From assembly GCF_004919045.1 (NCBI RefSeq), contig NZ_SWDW01000011.1, positions 1 through 64,000 on the forward strand: 64,000 nucleotides of DNA. The letters run 5' to 3'. This document shows, in pieces, positions 45,867 through 54,644 of the stretch. This DNA is from Sinomonas albida (GTDB lineage Bacteria > Actinomycetota > Actinomycetes > Actinomycetales > Micrococcaceae). The translations under genes and the position numbers were made by a program. Below the pieces are notes generated by a model that was not told the origin of the DNA, searched no databases, and saw only the letters and a list, made by a program, of their open reading frames with translations. Position 1 is the stretch's first letter; every line of letters begins with the position of its first letter.

Positions 45867-47123
45867 ATGAACGTTGCAACCCAGACCCTGTCCCTGTCCA
45901 CGATCCTGCGCCACCCGGTGACTGATTCCGAAGGCCTCCGCATGGGCACGCTCGCGGACGTCATCATCCGGCTGCGCCCGGACGACTACCCGCTCGTGAC
46001 CGGCCTCGTCGTCGCCGTGGGTGGTGCCCACGTCTTCGTCTCGGCGGCGGACCTCGCGGCGCTCACGCCTGAGCGGGTCGAGCTCGGCAACACGAGCGTC
46101 AACCTCGGCGAGTTCCACCGGCGCGAGGGCGAGGTGCTCCTCTCCAACGACGTCCTCGGCCATCGCCTCATCGATCTTGCCCGCATCACGTTCGTGAAGG
46201 CCTACGACGTCCAGCTCACCCAGGTTCTCGACGGCTGGGCCGTCACGGGAATCGACGTGCACCGCCGCCGCTGGCTGGGCCTGGGCACGCGCCACTCTGC
46301 CCACCAGACCCGCGACTGGCTGGACTTCGAGCCCCTCATCGGCCACGCCGAGTCTGCTCGCGTACGCCAGGCCACGGGCCGTCTTCCTGAGCTCAAGCCC
46401 GCCCAGATCGCGGACATCATCGAGGAGGCAAACGACAACGAGCAGGACGAGCTCCTCGCCCAAGTCCACGCCGACCCCGAGCTCGAGGCGGACGTCTTCG
46501 AGGAGCTGGACGAGGACAGCCAGTCCGAGCTCTTCCGCGACCGGTCCGACGCCGAGGTGGCCGAAGTGCTGGGGCGCATGCAGGCCGACGACGCTGCGGA
46601 CGCGATCATGGACCTCGCGCAGGAGCGCCGCTCGTCCGTCCTCAGCCGGCTCCCCGAAGCTCAGAGGGACACGGTGCAACGGCTCCTGGGCTACCACGAC
46701 CTCACCGCGGGCGGGCTCATGGGCACGGACTTCATCGCACTCCCGGCCACGGCCACGGTCGCGGACGGGCTCGCGGCGGTCCGGGCGGCGAGCGCGCTGC
46801 AGCCGCAGGCGCTCGTCATGCTCTACACGCTGAATCCGGATGGCACGCTCGACGGCGTTGTGAGCCTCGTGCAGGCCGTGCAGGCGCCCGCGGAGCAGCG
46901 GCTTGCGGACGTCGCCGACACCGACGTCGTGGTCGCCTCCCCCACGGACGACGTCGTCGATGTCACCACGCGGATGGCCGACTTCAACCTCCTTGCGCTG
47001 CCCGTCGTCTCCGAGGACCGGCGCATCATCGGCCTCATCACGGTCGATGACGCGCTCGAGGCCGCGATTCCCGAGGACTGGTCCCGGCGCGAGTCAAACC
47101 ACCGCGAGACCGGCTCCGAATAG
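45867..47123 (+). CDS. Soluble MgtE-like regulatory protein (PRC-barrel, MgtE_N and CBS domains)
   Basis: The 418-residue protein has a PRC-barrel-like N-terminus (residues 10-145), an MgtE N-terminal superhelix (about 170-275: LKPAQIADIIEEAN, DDAADAIMDL, LPEAQRDTVQRLLGYH) and two CBS domains (about 280-405). It ends there, without the five-helix membrane channel of MgtE. In MgtE these cytosolic domains sense magnesium and gate the pore. Being 76 nt after the NRAMP-like gene, it probably senses magnesium and controls that transporter. Start ATG with GAAAGG. Confidence 0.88.
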   Translation: MNVATQTLSLSTILRHPVTDSEGLRMGTLADVIIRLRPDDYPLVTGLVVAVGGAHVFVSAADLAALTPERVELGNTSVNLGEFHRREGEVLLSNDVLGHRLIDLARITFVKAYDVQLTQVLDGWAVTGIDVHRRRWLGLGTRHSAHQTRDWLDFEPLIGHAESARVRQATGRLPELKPAQIADIIEEANDNEQDELLAQVHADPELEADVFEELDEDSQSELFRDRSDAEVAEVLGRMQADDAADAIMDLAQERRSSVLSRLPEAQRDTVQRLLGYHDLTAGGLMGTDFIALPATATVADGLAAVRAASALQPQALVMLYTLNPDGTLDGVVSLVQAVQAPAEQRLADVADTDVVVASPTDDVVDVTTRMADFNLLALPVVSEDRRIIGLITVDDALEAAIPEDWSRRESNHRETGSE

Positions 47124-47233
47124 TCTGCGGACGGACCCAGCGGTGGGCGGCGGATTCTGTTCCGCCGTCCACCGCCACGTACAGTGGATGACGATCCGGG
47201 GCAAGAGATCCGGGGCAGAAAGGCGGTGCGAGC

Positions 47234-47821
47234 ATGCGTGCGGTATTCCGGCTTTCGCGCGCGGCCGCCGTCGCCGGCGTTTCGGTGCTCCTTGCCGCCG
47301 GGGCGCACACGGCCGCAGGCGGCGCCCTTCCGGACCCTCTGATCCTCGCGGCCCTGCTCGCGCTCTCGCTCGTTGCGGTCATGCTGATCTCGGGGCGAAA
47401 GATCTCCGCGACGGCCATGCTCGCGGTGCTCTCCGGCACCCAGCTCGTGCTGCACGAGGCGTTCATTGCGCTTTCGGAAGGGCCTAGCACCGCGCCGGTC
47501 CTTGCTCCCGGGAGCGAGCACGTCCACGTTCTCGGGATGATGGCCTCAAGCGGAGGCGCCCACGTGCACTCGGAGGGGCCGGCGATGCTCGCCGCCCACG
47601 CCGTCGCAACGCTCGCTACCGCGCTCGTCCTCGCGCGCGGAGAAGCCGCCGTCTGGGCCCTGCTCTCGTGGCTCCGCCCGCTCGTGCGCATGCTCGCGGC
47701 GCTCGTTCTCCTGCCCGCGCCGGCCGTGCCGACCTTCATCCAGGAACACCTCCCGCGCGTCTGGCGGTCGCTTCGGCTGCCGGCTCGTCGCGGCCCCCCG
47801 TCTGCCTTCGCCGTCGCCTGA
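47234..47821 (+). CDS. Membrane protein with His/Met-rich loop, copper-linked by context
   Basis: The 195-residue protein has about four or five helices. A loop at about 95-115 contains EHVHVLGMM and GAHVHSEG, a run of His and Met well suited to copper. It is followed by ycnI and copC genes in the same direction. Start: ATG at 47234 with AAAGGCGG. A related protein of unknown function often accompanies copC/ycnI in actinobacteria. Confidence 0.75.
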   Translation: MRAVFRLSRAAAVAGVSVLLAAGAHTAAGGALPDPLILAALLALSLVAVMLISGRKISATAMLAVLSGTQLVLHEAFIALSEGPSTAPVLAPGSEHVHVLGMMASSGGAHVHSEGPAMLAAHAVATLATALVLARGEAAVWALLSWLRPLVRMLAALVLLPAPAVPTFIQEHLPRVWRSLRLPARRGPPSAFAVA

Positions 47822-47906
47822 GACGGCACGCGCCGCCCGCTCCCGCGGGTTCCCCATTTTCGTCCTGACCGAGCGTTGCCCGGCGACACCGAAGGCAAGA
47901 CACATC

Positions 47907-48638
47907 ATGAAATTCACCCTCCGCCGTACCCTCAAGACCGTGGGCACCGTGGCGGCGACCGCCGCCCTCATCTCGGCCGGCGCGGCCGCCGCGTCGGCCC
48001 ACGTGACCGTGAGCCCCGACGACCCCGCGGCCAACGGCTACACGCATCTCACGTTCAACATGCCGAACGAGTCGGCCACCGCCAAGTCGAACAAGCTCGA
48101 CGTCAAGCTCCCGACTGATACGCCGTTCACGTCCGTGTCGGTCAAGCCCATCGAGGGGTGGACGGCCCAGGTCATCACGGGCGATCTTCCCAAGCCCGTG
48201 ACCATCGGCGGCTCGACGGTCACGAAGGCCCCGACCGAGGTGATCTGGACGGCGAACGACGCCGCCCACGAGATCGGACAGAACCAGTACCAGTCGTTCT
48301 CGCTTTCCGTCGGCAAGCTGCCCGGCGCGGGCACGAAGATCGTGCTCCCCGCGGCCCAGACGTACACCGACGGCACGGTGGTCAACTGGAACGAGACAGC
48401 CGAGGAGGGCCAGCCCGAGCCCAAGCACCCCGCGCCGTCGTTCACGACCACCGCGGCTGACGACGCGAAGCCGTCCGCCTCAGAGAGCGCGACCCCGGCG
48501 GCCGCCGCACCGGCCTCGCAGACCACGAGCGACTCGGGCGCGTCGACGTGGGGCATCGTCCTCGGGGCGGTCGGCGCGATCCTCGGCGCGGCCGCGCTCG
48601 TGCTCGTCCTGACCGGACGCCGCAAGTCGGCCAAGTAG
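47907..48638 (+). CDS. YcnI family copper-binding surface protein
   Basis: This 243-residue protein (DUF1775) has a signal peptide ending ASA, so that the mature protein begins HVTVSP. The N-terminal His and conserved Trp (PIEGWTAQ) form the copper site known in B. subtilis YcnI. A Ser/Thr/Pro linker and a C-terminal helix with basic tail (TGRRKSAK) anchor it in the membrane. Neighbours are a His-rich membrane protein and copC, as expected of a copper acquisition or handling group. Confidence 0.92.
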   Translation: MKFTLRRTLKTVGTVAATAALISAGAAAASAHVTVSPDDPAANGYTHLTFNMPNESATAKSNKLDVKLPTDTPFTSVSVKPIEGWTAQVITGDLPKPVTIGGSTVTKAPTEVIWTANDAAHEIGQNQYQSFSLSVGKLPGAGTKIVLPAAQTYTDGTVVNWNETAEEGQPEPKHPAPSFTTTAADDAKPSASESATPAAAAPASQTTSDSGASTWGIVLGAVGAILGAAALVLVLTGRRKSAK

Positions 48639-48657
48639 CACAACACAGCACAACACA

Positions 48658-48693
48658 GCCGGTCGGCCGGAGGCACGCTCCCGGCCGACCGGC
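48658..48693. other. Intercistronic hairpin between ycnI and copC genes
   Basis: GCCGGTCGGCCGG (48658-48670) pairs perfectly with CCGGCCGACCGGC (48681-48693) across a 10-nt loop. There is no T run, and copC starts 17 nt later, so it may reduce read-through or stabilise the upstream message. Confidence 0.6.
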
Positions 48694-48709
48694 ATCCCGA
48701 GGGGGAGCC

Positions 48710-49327
48710 ATGCCAGTCTTCATCCGCCGCACCCGCGCCGGATCGCTCGCGATCAAGGCGGGCGCGGCGCTAGCCCTCGCCGCCGCCCTGCTCGTCCCGG
48801 CAGCCGCCGCGCAGGCCCACGACGTTCTCGAGGCGACCAACCCGGCCAACGGCTCGACGGTCGCGACCGTGCCCGCCGCCGTCGTCCTCACCTACGACCA
48901 CACGCCCATCGCGATCGGCACCGAGATCCAGGTGAAAGATGCGGACGGCACGAATCAGGCCGACGGCGCGGCCACGGTCGTCGACAACAACGTCACCCAG
49001 GCCATCAAGCCCGGCGCGCCAGCGGGCAGGTACACAGTGGTGTGGCGCGTGGTCTCCTCCGACTCGCATCCCATCGAGGGCACCTTCACGTTCACCGCGA
49101 CCGCGAAGGGCGGCGGCACGGGAGGGACGGCGGCGGGGACCGCTGGCGGCGCTGCGTCCACGAGCGCCGCGACCACAAGCGCCGCGGCCCCGGGCGGCCC
49201 CACCGAGGTCGTCGGGGCGGGCGTTCCACTCTGGCTCGTCGTCGGCGGAATCCTTGTCCTGCTGGTGATTGCCGCGCTCGCGTACTTCGTGCGCCGGGGT
49301 CTTTCGGGACCCTCCTCGGAGGACTAG
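48710..49327 (+). CDS. CopC domain copper-binding protein
   Basis: The 205-residue protein has a signal peptide (to about residue 35, AAAQA), and the mature protein begins with the family's copper-ligand His in HDVLEATNPANG. A second His lies in SSDSHPIEGTFTF. An Ala/Thr/Gly linker and C-terminal helix follow, so it is anchored outside the membrane. The CopD membrane part is absent here. Start: ATG at 48710 with GAGGGGGAG. Confidence 0.92.
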   Translation: MPVFIRRTRAGSLAIKAGAALALAAALLVPAAAAQAHDVLEATNPANGSTVATVPAAVVLTYDHTPIAIGTEIQVKDADGTNQADGAATVVDNNVTQAIKPGAPAGRYTVVWRVVSSDSHPIEGTFTFTATAKGGGTGGTAAGTAGGAASTSAATTSAAAPGGPTEVVGAGVPLWLVVGGILVLLVIAALAYFVRRGLSGPSSED

Positions 49328-49365
49328 CCGAAACTGGGAATAAGCTGGGAAAGGCCGTTGGGCTC

Positions 49366-49425
49366 TTGTAACGTGCGTCACAAACCTGCAACAGTCCTCA
49401 AGACCGCGTTGACAAAAACTGTCAA
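49366..49425 (+). promoter_or_regulatory. Two inverted repeats upstream of the sedolisin-like gene
   Basis: TTGTAACG-TG-CGTCACAA (49366-49383, one mismatch) and TTGACA-AAAAC-TGTCAA (49409-49425, perfect) lie 30-90 bp upstream of the start. The second shares half-sites with the TetR-type repeat at 9193-9226. No convincing -10 was found. Confidence 0.4.
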
Positions 49426-49455
49426 TGCCTGCGGTCCTGAGCAAAGGGGACGTAC

Positions 49456-50670
49456 TTGAAGCGGAAAATCTTCGCGGCGGTAGCATCCGCGCTGCTGCTG
49501 GGAGGCAGTCTGGCGCTCACCACGACACCCTCGTGGGCGACGCCGAACGGCGCAAATCACTCAGACAACTCGATCAAAGTGTGCTCGACGCCCAAAGCGG
49601 GCGAAGCGGCGTGCACGGCCCGGCAGGCGGTTGACCCGAACGGGCATCCGGTGACTAGCGCGAGCGCCCCGCCCGCCACGGGGCTCACGCCGACCCAGCT
49701 TCAGAACGCCTACAAGCTCACGGGAACGTCCTCGGGCGGACGCACCGTCGCGATCGTCGACGCCTATGGCTACCCGAACCTCGAGAGCGACCTCGCGACC
49801 TATCGCTCGCAGTTCGGCCTCCCGGCCTGCACGACCGCGAACGGCTGCCTGAGCATCCGCGACGAGAACGGCGGCACGAAGCTCCCGCGGTTCAACACCG
49901 GTTGGGCACAGGAGCAGGCGCTAGACGTCGACGCGGTCTCGGCCACGTGCGCCGACTGCAAGATCGTGGTCCTCGAGGCGAACAGCGCCTCGTTCACCGA
50001 CCTCGGGACGGCCGTCCAGACCGCTGCCAAGATCCCCGGCGTCGTCGCGATCTCGAACAGCTACGGCGGCTCCGATGCCGCCGACTCGACGTACGGGCCC
50101 TACTACAACTTCCCGGGGATCGCAGTGACGGCGAGCGCCGGCGACAACGGCTACAAGGGCGCGTCCTACCCCGCGTCGTCCAGCTACGTCACGGCCGTGG
50201 GCGGCACGTCCCTCGTGGCGGCGTCCAACTCGCGCGGATGGAGCGAGAGCGTCTGGTCGGGCACCGGCTCGGGCTGCTCTAGCCTCAACGCGGCGCTTCC
50301 GGCTGCGTCCTCGTACAACACCGGCTGCGCCGGTCGCGCGATGAACGACGTCTCGGCTGCCTCGGATCCGAACAACGGCGGCCTGGCTGTCTACTACCCG
50401 ACCGCGAGCAACAGTTCGACGTGGGGCCAGTTCGGCGGCACGAGTGAGGCCTCGCCGATCATCGCCTCGGTATATGCCCTCAACGGCAACACCGGCTCCG
50501 CGGCGACCGGTACGTACGCGAACTCGCTCCCGTACGGTCACTCGAGCAGCTTCTTCGACGTCACGTCCGGGAACAACGGAACGTGCCCGACGTCGCAGTG
50601 GTGCACCGCAGGAACCGGCTGGGACGGCCCGACCGGCCTCGGCACCCCGAACGGCACCGGCGGGTTCTGA
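49456..50670 (+). CDS. Secreted S53 (sedolisin/kumamolisin-like) serine peptidase
   Basis: The 404-residue protein has a signal peptide (to about residue 29, SWATP), a short pro-region and the S53 catalytic fold. The Glu-x3-Asp pair lies in WAQEQALDVDAV, the Ser in GGTSEASPI. Conserved SNSYGG, ASAGDNG and YPASSSYVTAVGGTS match subtilisin-like sheets. It should be an extracellular acid-active endopeptidase. The TTG start is supported by AAAGGGG about 8 nt upstream. Single gene closed by a 19-bp terminator. Confidence 0.9.
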   Translation: MKRKIFAAVASALLLGGSLALTTTPSWATPNGANHSDNSIKVCSTPKAGEAACTARQAVDPNGHPVTSASAPPATGLTPTQLQNAYKLTGTSSGGRTVAIVDAYGYPNLESDLATYRSQFGLPACTTANGCLSIRDENGGTKLPRFNTGWAQEQALDVDAVSATCADCKIVVLEANSASFTDLGTAVQTAAKIPGVVAISNSYGGSDAADSTYGPYYNFPGIAVTASAGDNGYKGASYPASSSYVTAVGGTSLVAASNSRGWSESVWSGTGSGCSSLNAALPAASSYNTGCAGRAMNDVSAASDPNNGGLAVYYPTASNSSTWGQFGGTSEASPIIASVYALNGNTGSAATGTYANSLPYGHSSSFFDVTSGNNGTCPTSQWCTAGTGWDGPTGLGTPNGTGGF

Positions 50671-50683
50671 CCCTTCCGCAGAT

Positions 50684-50727
50684 CGACCGTCCCCATCGGC
50701 TCCCCGAGCCGATGGGGACGGTCGTTT
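50684..50727. terminator. Bidirectional terminator
   Basis: CGACCGTCCCCATCGGCTC (50684-50702) and GAGCCGATGGGGACGGTCG (50706-50724) form a perfect 19-bp stem with a CCC loop, followed by TTTAAG. It serves the sedolisin-like gene and lies right at the 3' end of the convergent MFS gene. Confidence 0.92.
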
Positions 50728-51982
50728 AAGCGGATTCCTTACGGGTGGCGCCCGCCAGGATGAGCGCGACGGCGATCGGCACGAGGATCGCGAGGAGCGC
50801 GGGCCGCAGCCCCACCTGGTCGCCGAGGAACCCGAGGAACGGCGGTCCCGCAAGGAACGCGATGTACCCGATGGTCGCGACGACCGAGACGCGGGAGGCC
50901 GCGTGCCGAGGATCGTCGGACGCCGCCGACATTCCCATGGGGAACGCGAGCGCCGCGCCGAGCCCCCACAGGAGCGCGCCGACGCCGGAGATCCAATAGA
51001 TGCCCGAGAGGGAATACACGGCGAGCCCGATGAGGGCCGAGACCATGCTCAGACGGAGGGCCATCACGCGTCCCAGCCGGTCGATGATCCGACCTCCGAA
51101 CCACCGCGCAACGGTCATCGCGCCCACGAACACGGCGAAGAGCCCGGCCCCCGCAGACTCGCTCGCGTGCAGGCCGTCCACGACGCCCTTCGAGATCCAG
51201 TCGTTGCCGGCTCCCTCGGTCAGCGTCGCCCCGAGGACGACGACGCCGATGAGCAGCGTGCGCCGGTCCGTCCACGCGGCGCGTGCCCCGCCCGGCCCTT
51301 GGGGCGCGGGAGCCGGGGACGCGCCGTCGTCCGCGGCCTGGGCTGGGGCAGGCGCGTCGTGCGTGGTAAGCGGCAGGAAGTGCCGCGGGACGAGCACCAT
51401 GATCAACAGGACGGCAACCATGATGGCCGCGAGGTGCACGGGAAGTGGGACGCCGGCCGCGCTGAGTGCCGCACCGACCAGCGCGCCGATCACCGCACCG
51501 CCGCTGAAGCCCGCGTGGAACTGCGGCATGATCGTGCGGCCCAGACGATGTTCCACGTCCGCGCCGGCGATGTTCTGCCCCACATCCCAGAAGGCGATCC
51601 CGACGCCGAACAGCGCAAGGCCAGCCGCTACGACGACCACCGAATGCAGCACGAGGGCCGTCGCGATCAATCCGCCCGCGATCACGGCGAGCAGCCCGCC
51701 GAGCCGCACCGTGCGCACGATCCCGATCCGCCCTGCGGTGGGGCCGACGAGCGGCATCGCACACAGGGATCCGATCGCACCGATGAGCAGGATGAGGCCC
51801 ATCTCGCCGGTCGTGAGGTCGAGGGTCTGGGTGACGGCGGGGATGCGCGCGGCCCAGCTCGCAAAGATGAAGCCGTTCGTCCCGAAGATGATGAACGTCG
51901 CGATGGCGGCGCGACGGACGACGGCGCGGTCCGCCGCAGGTGCCGAGGCGGCGGTTGTGGACGCGTCGCCTTGGAAGCTCAC
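50726..51982 (-). CDS. MFS transporter (FucP/YbjJ-like)
   Basis: The 418-residue transporter has 12 helices, with TFIIFGTNGFIFASWAARIP, GLALFGVGIAFWDVGQNIAG and a central cytoplasmic loop rich in Ala/Pro. It resembles YbjJ-type permeases of unknown substrate. Start: GTG at 51982 overlapping the PBP stop (GTGA), which ties it to that gene; the frame beyond runs antisense-like into the PBP gene and is a composition artefact. Confidence 0.88.
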   Translation of the reverse strand: MSFQGDASTTAASAPAADRAVVRRAAIATFIIFGTNGFIFASWAARIPAVTQTLDLTTGEMGLILLIGAIGSLCAMPLVGPTAGRIGIVRTVRLGGLLAVIAGGLIATALVLHSVVVVAAGLALFGVGIAFWDVGQNIAGADVEHRLGRTIMPQFHAGFSGGAVIGALVGAALSAAGVPLPVHLAAIMVAVLLIMVLVPRHFLPLTTHDAPAPAQAADDGASPAPAPQGPGGARAAWTDRRTLLIGVVVLGATLTEGAGNDWISKGVVDGLHASESAGAGLFAVFVGAMTVARWFGGRIIDRLGRVMALRLSMVSALIGLAVYSLSGIYWISGVGALLWGLGAALAFPMGMSAASDDPRHAASRVSVVATIGYIAFLAGPPFLGFLGDQVGLRPALLAILVPIAVALILAGATRKESA

Positions 51983-54054
51983 TGGGCGGCCTTCGTGAGG
52001 AAGTCGGTGAGGATCGGGCCCGAGATCGTCGCGCCGAGGCCGCCCTCGTCGACGAAGACCGCTACCGCGAGATCGCCCTGGACCCCGATGATCCACGCGT
52101 GGGTCTTGGGCGGGTTGTCGCTGCCGAACTCGGCGGTTCCCGTCTTGGCCCCCACGGGCGCGCCCGGGACGGACAGGAGGAAGCCCGCGTGCCCGCTCGT
52201 GACGACCCCGCGCATGAGATCGCGCAGCGTGCCCGCCTCGGCCGCCGTGACCGGCTTCGCGACGGCCAGCGCAGGCTGCGACGCGGACGCGGACGCCGAA
52301 GCGCTCGGCGAACCCGAGGCGGAGGCCGACGCAGTCGCCGCCGGCGAGCCGGTTGCCGAGGGCTGGTCCTTCTCGCCCACACTCAGCACGAGCCGCGGCG
52401 AGACGACGCCGCCCTTCTCGACCGAGGCCGCCATGACCGCTGCGGCGAGCGGGGAGAACAGGATCTTGCCCTGGCCGATCATCGACGCGGCGTGCTCGGT
52501 GCTCGTCGCGTCGGCGGGCACCGAGCCCAGGAAGCCGGGGGCCCCGAGGAGGCCTGGGTTCAGGCCGATGCCGAGTGAGGTCGCGGTCGACTGGAGCTGC
52601 TCCTGGGTGACCTTGTCGCGCTGCGAGATGAACGCGGTGTTGCACGAGTGCGCGTACGCGTCCCGCAGCGGAATGGTGCCGAGGTGCGCGGTCGGATAGC
52701 CCGTGGCGTTCTGGAACGTCTTGCCGTCCACCGTGAGGCTGGGCGTGCACTCCACCGGGAGGTCGGGCATGGCACCGGTGCGGAAGAGGGCGAGCGAATC
52801 GATCGTCTTGAAGATGGACCCCGGCGCGTACTGGCCGAGCATGGCCGTGTTGTAGCCGTTGCTTCCGGGGCCGCTCGCCGCCGCGAGCACGGAGCCGTCC
52901 GAGGGCCGGATCGCGACGATCGCCGACGCCGGTCCGATCTTCGCGAGCGCGTCGTCGGCGATCTGCTGGAGGCGCGGGTCGAGCGTGGTCCGGAGCGGAT
53001 TTCCCGCTGCCGGGGCGGCAGTGAACAGCTGGCGCTTCGGAGCCGCGGACGGCGACGCCGACGGCTTCGCACTCGGCGTGGGGTTCGCGCTTGCGGTGGA
53101 GCTGGCGCTCGGCGAGCCCGAGGGTCCGCCGGCGTCGGGCGAGGCGACCGCGTACACCGTGACGCCGGCCTGGCCGCGGAGTTCGTCGTCGTACTGTTCC
53201 TCGAGGCCGCCCGTACCCGTCTCGTCGCCCGCCTCGAGTTCGCCCTTCGACTTCTGAATCTGCTCCGCGGTGGCCTGTCCCACCGTTCCGAGCACTGCGC
53301 GCGCGAAGGTGCGGGTCGGCGCGAGCGGGAGGGTATCCGGAAGCAGGACGGCGCCGCTGATGGCGGTTACCTGCTCGTCCGTCGGGGTGCGCCCGGGAAC
53401 GTCGCGGAGCACGATCGCCTCGACGAAGGCCTGGGAGCCCGCGGACGCGACCTGCTTCGCGTAGTCGGCCGGATCGAGGCCTACGAGCGTCGCGAGCGCG
53501 CGGGCGGACGCGTCTTGGTCCTTCGCGACGACCTTCGTCTTGTCGATTCCCACGCGGAGGACGGGCCGCTCGGTGATGAGCTTCGCGTCGCCGGCCCCGA
53601 GGATGTCCGCGCGCGCCGGGGCCTTGGTCTGCGCGACGAGCACCTCGCCGGGCTGGAGACCGGGCGCCAGGAGCTCCGGGGACCACTCGACGGTCCACTT
53701 GTCTCCGTTCTGGGCGAGCCGCGCCGTCGTGGTGTAGTGCCAGTCGCGGCCGGAAAGCTGCCAACGAAAATCGAACGGCACCGTGGTGGTGCCGTTCGAG
53801 GTGTTGGCCTGACCGGCCGAAACCGTCGGCTTGACGTCGCCGAGGCCCTCGACGATCGCCTTGAGGCGCGTCTGGGCCGCCGACGGATCGGTGCCGCTCA
53901 GGGGCGCCTGGGAGACGTCGAGGGCCGAGATCGCCTTGGATACCTGGTCGGCGGCCGCCTTGGCGGCGGCCTGGGAGCCGTTGTCGCAAGAGGTCAGGGC
54001 AACGCCCACCACGGCGACAGACAAGGCGAGAGACAGAGTGCGCAGATTCCCCAC
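51979..54054 (-). CDS. Lipid-anchored class B penicillin-binding protein (MecA-N/NTF2 type)
   Basis: The 691-residue protein has a lipobox LTSC (Cys23), a MecA N-terminal NTF2-like domain, a dimerisation domain and a transpeptidase domain. The active-site motifs are complete: SIFK in PGSIFKTID, SCN in HSCNTAF and KTG in GAKTGTAEF. Two Ser/Ala/Pro-rich inserts lie near residues 315-345 and 575-600. It cross-links peptidoglycan outside the membrane. A GTG start at 54054 follows TAGGCT by 6 nt (leaderless pattern). Confidence 0.93.
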   Translation of the reverse strand: MGNLRTLSLALSVAVVGVALTSCDNGSQAAAKAAADQVSKAISALDVSQAPLSGTDPSAAQTRLKAIVEGLGDVKPTVSAGQANTSNGTTTVPFDFRWQLSGRDWHYTTTARLAQNGDKWTVEWSPELLAPGLQPGEVLVAQTKAPARADILGAGDAKLITERPVLRVGIDKTKVVAKDQDASARALATLVGLDPADYAKQVASAGSQAFVEAIVLRDVPGRTPTDEQVTAISGAVLLPDTLPLAPTRTFARAVLGTVGQATAEQIQKSKGELEAGDETGTGGLEEQYDDELRGQAGVTVYAVASPDAGGPSGSPSASSTASANPTPSAKPSASPSAAPKRQLFTAAPAAGNPLRTTLDPRLQQIADDALAKIGPASAIVAIRPSDGSVLAAASGPGSNGYNTAMLGQYAPGSIFKTIDSLALFRTGAMPDLPVECTPSLTVDGKTFQNATGYPTAHLGTIPLRDAYAHSCNTAFISQRDKVTQEQLQSTATSLGIGLNPGLLGAPGFLGSVPADATSTEHAASMIGQGKILFSPLAAAVMAASVEKGGVVSPRLVLSVGEKDQPSATGSPAATASASASGSPSASASASASQPALAVAKPVTAAEAGTLRDLMRGVVTSGHAGFLLSVPGAPVGAKTGTAEFGSDNPPKTHAWIIGVQGDLAVAVFVDEGGLGATISGPILTDFLTKAAQ

Positions 54055-54104
54055 TGGCTCAGCCTACGCACTCGCGCGCGCGGGCGATAAGGGGCGTCCG
54101 AAAA

Positions 54105-54623
54105 TTATTCCGATCGATGGCCTAACCGCCGCTCAAGCAGCACTGTGTCGCGCCAGGTCCCGCCGAGCGGGCCGTGCGGCATGAGGGCGATTCGCTCGCG
54201 GCGGCCCACCTCGCGGAATCCGAACTTGCGGTGCAGCCCAAGGCTCGCCACATTCTCGGGAAAGACCGTGGCCTGGACGGTCCAGATCCCCTCGCGCTCC
54301 GCCGCGTCGAGCAGCCCGGCCATGAGCGCGCTTCCGACCCCACGCCCCGCGGCACCCGGATCGACGTACACGGAGTGCTCGACGACGCCGCGGTAGACGG
54401 CCCGCCGGGAGGCCCGGGCCGCGCTGGCCCAACCGAGAACCCCGAGTTCGTCCTCGCAGACGATCACGAAGACCTTCGAGGCCGCGAACTCCTCCCACGA
54501 TTCCGGCGGTGCCGATTCGAAGGTCGCATCACCCGCTCGGATCCCGGCGGCGTAGATGTCACGGATACGGGGCCAGTCGTCGGAGGTCGCTGGGCGGCAC
54601 TGAAGGCTGGGCGAGGAGCTCAC
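54105..54623 (-). CDS. GNAT N-acetyltransferase, phosphinothricin acetyltransferase-like
   Basis: This 172-residue GNAT enzyme resembles Pat/YncA: CRPATSDDWPRIRDIYAAGI, TFESAPPES, a HSVYVDPGAAGRGVGSALM acetyl-CoA loop and FPENVASLGLHRKFGFREVG. The family acetylates phosphinothricin, methionine sulfoximine or related amino compounds; the true substrate is unknown. The GTG start follows TACGAT by 6 nt. It lies 21 nt after the sulfatase gene. Confidence 0.9.
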   Translation of the reverse strand: MSSSPSLQCRPATSDDWPRIRDIYAAGIRAGDATFESAPPESWEEFAASKVFVIVCEDELGVLGWASAARASRRAVYRGVVEHSVYVDPGAAGRGVGSALMAGLLDAAEREGIWTVQATVFPENVASLGLHRKFGFREVGRRERIALMPHGPLGGTWRDTVLLERRLGHRSE

Positions 54624-54644
54624 TGGGCCATCGTACGGGGGCAG

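Noticed and set aside
49409-49437. TTGACA at 49409 as the sedolisin promoter
   Set aside because: No acceptable -10 at 16-19 bp spacing; kept only as an inverted repeat.
50726-53989. An uninterrupted 1087-codon minus-strand frame covering the MFS and most of the PBP gene
   Set aside because: Only its last 418 codons read as an MFS transporter. The upstream part is an out-of-frame reading of the PBP gene, left open by high GC.
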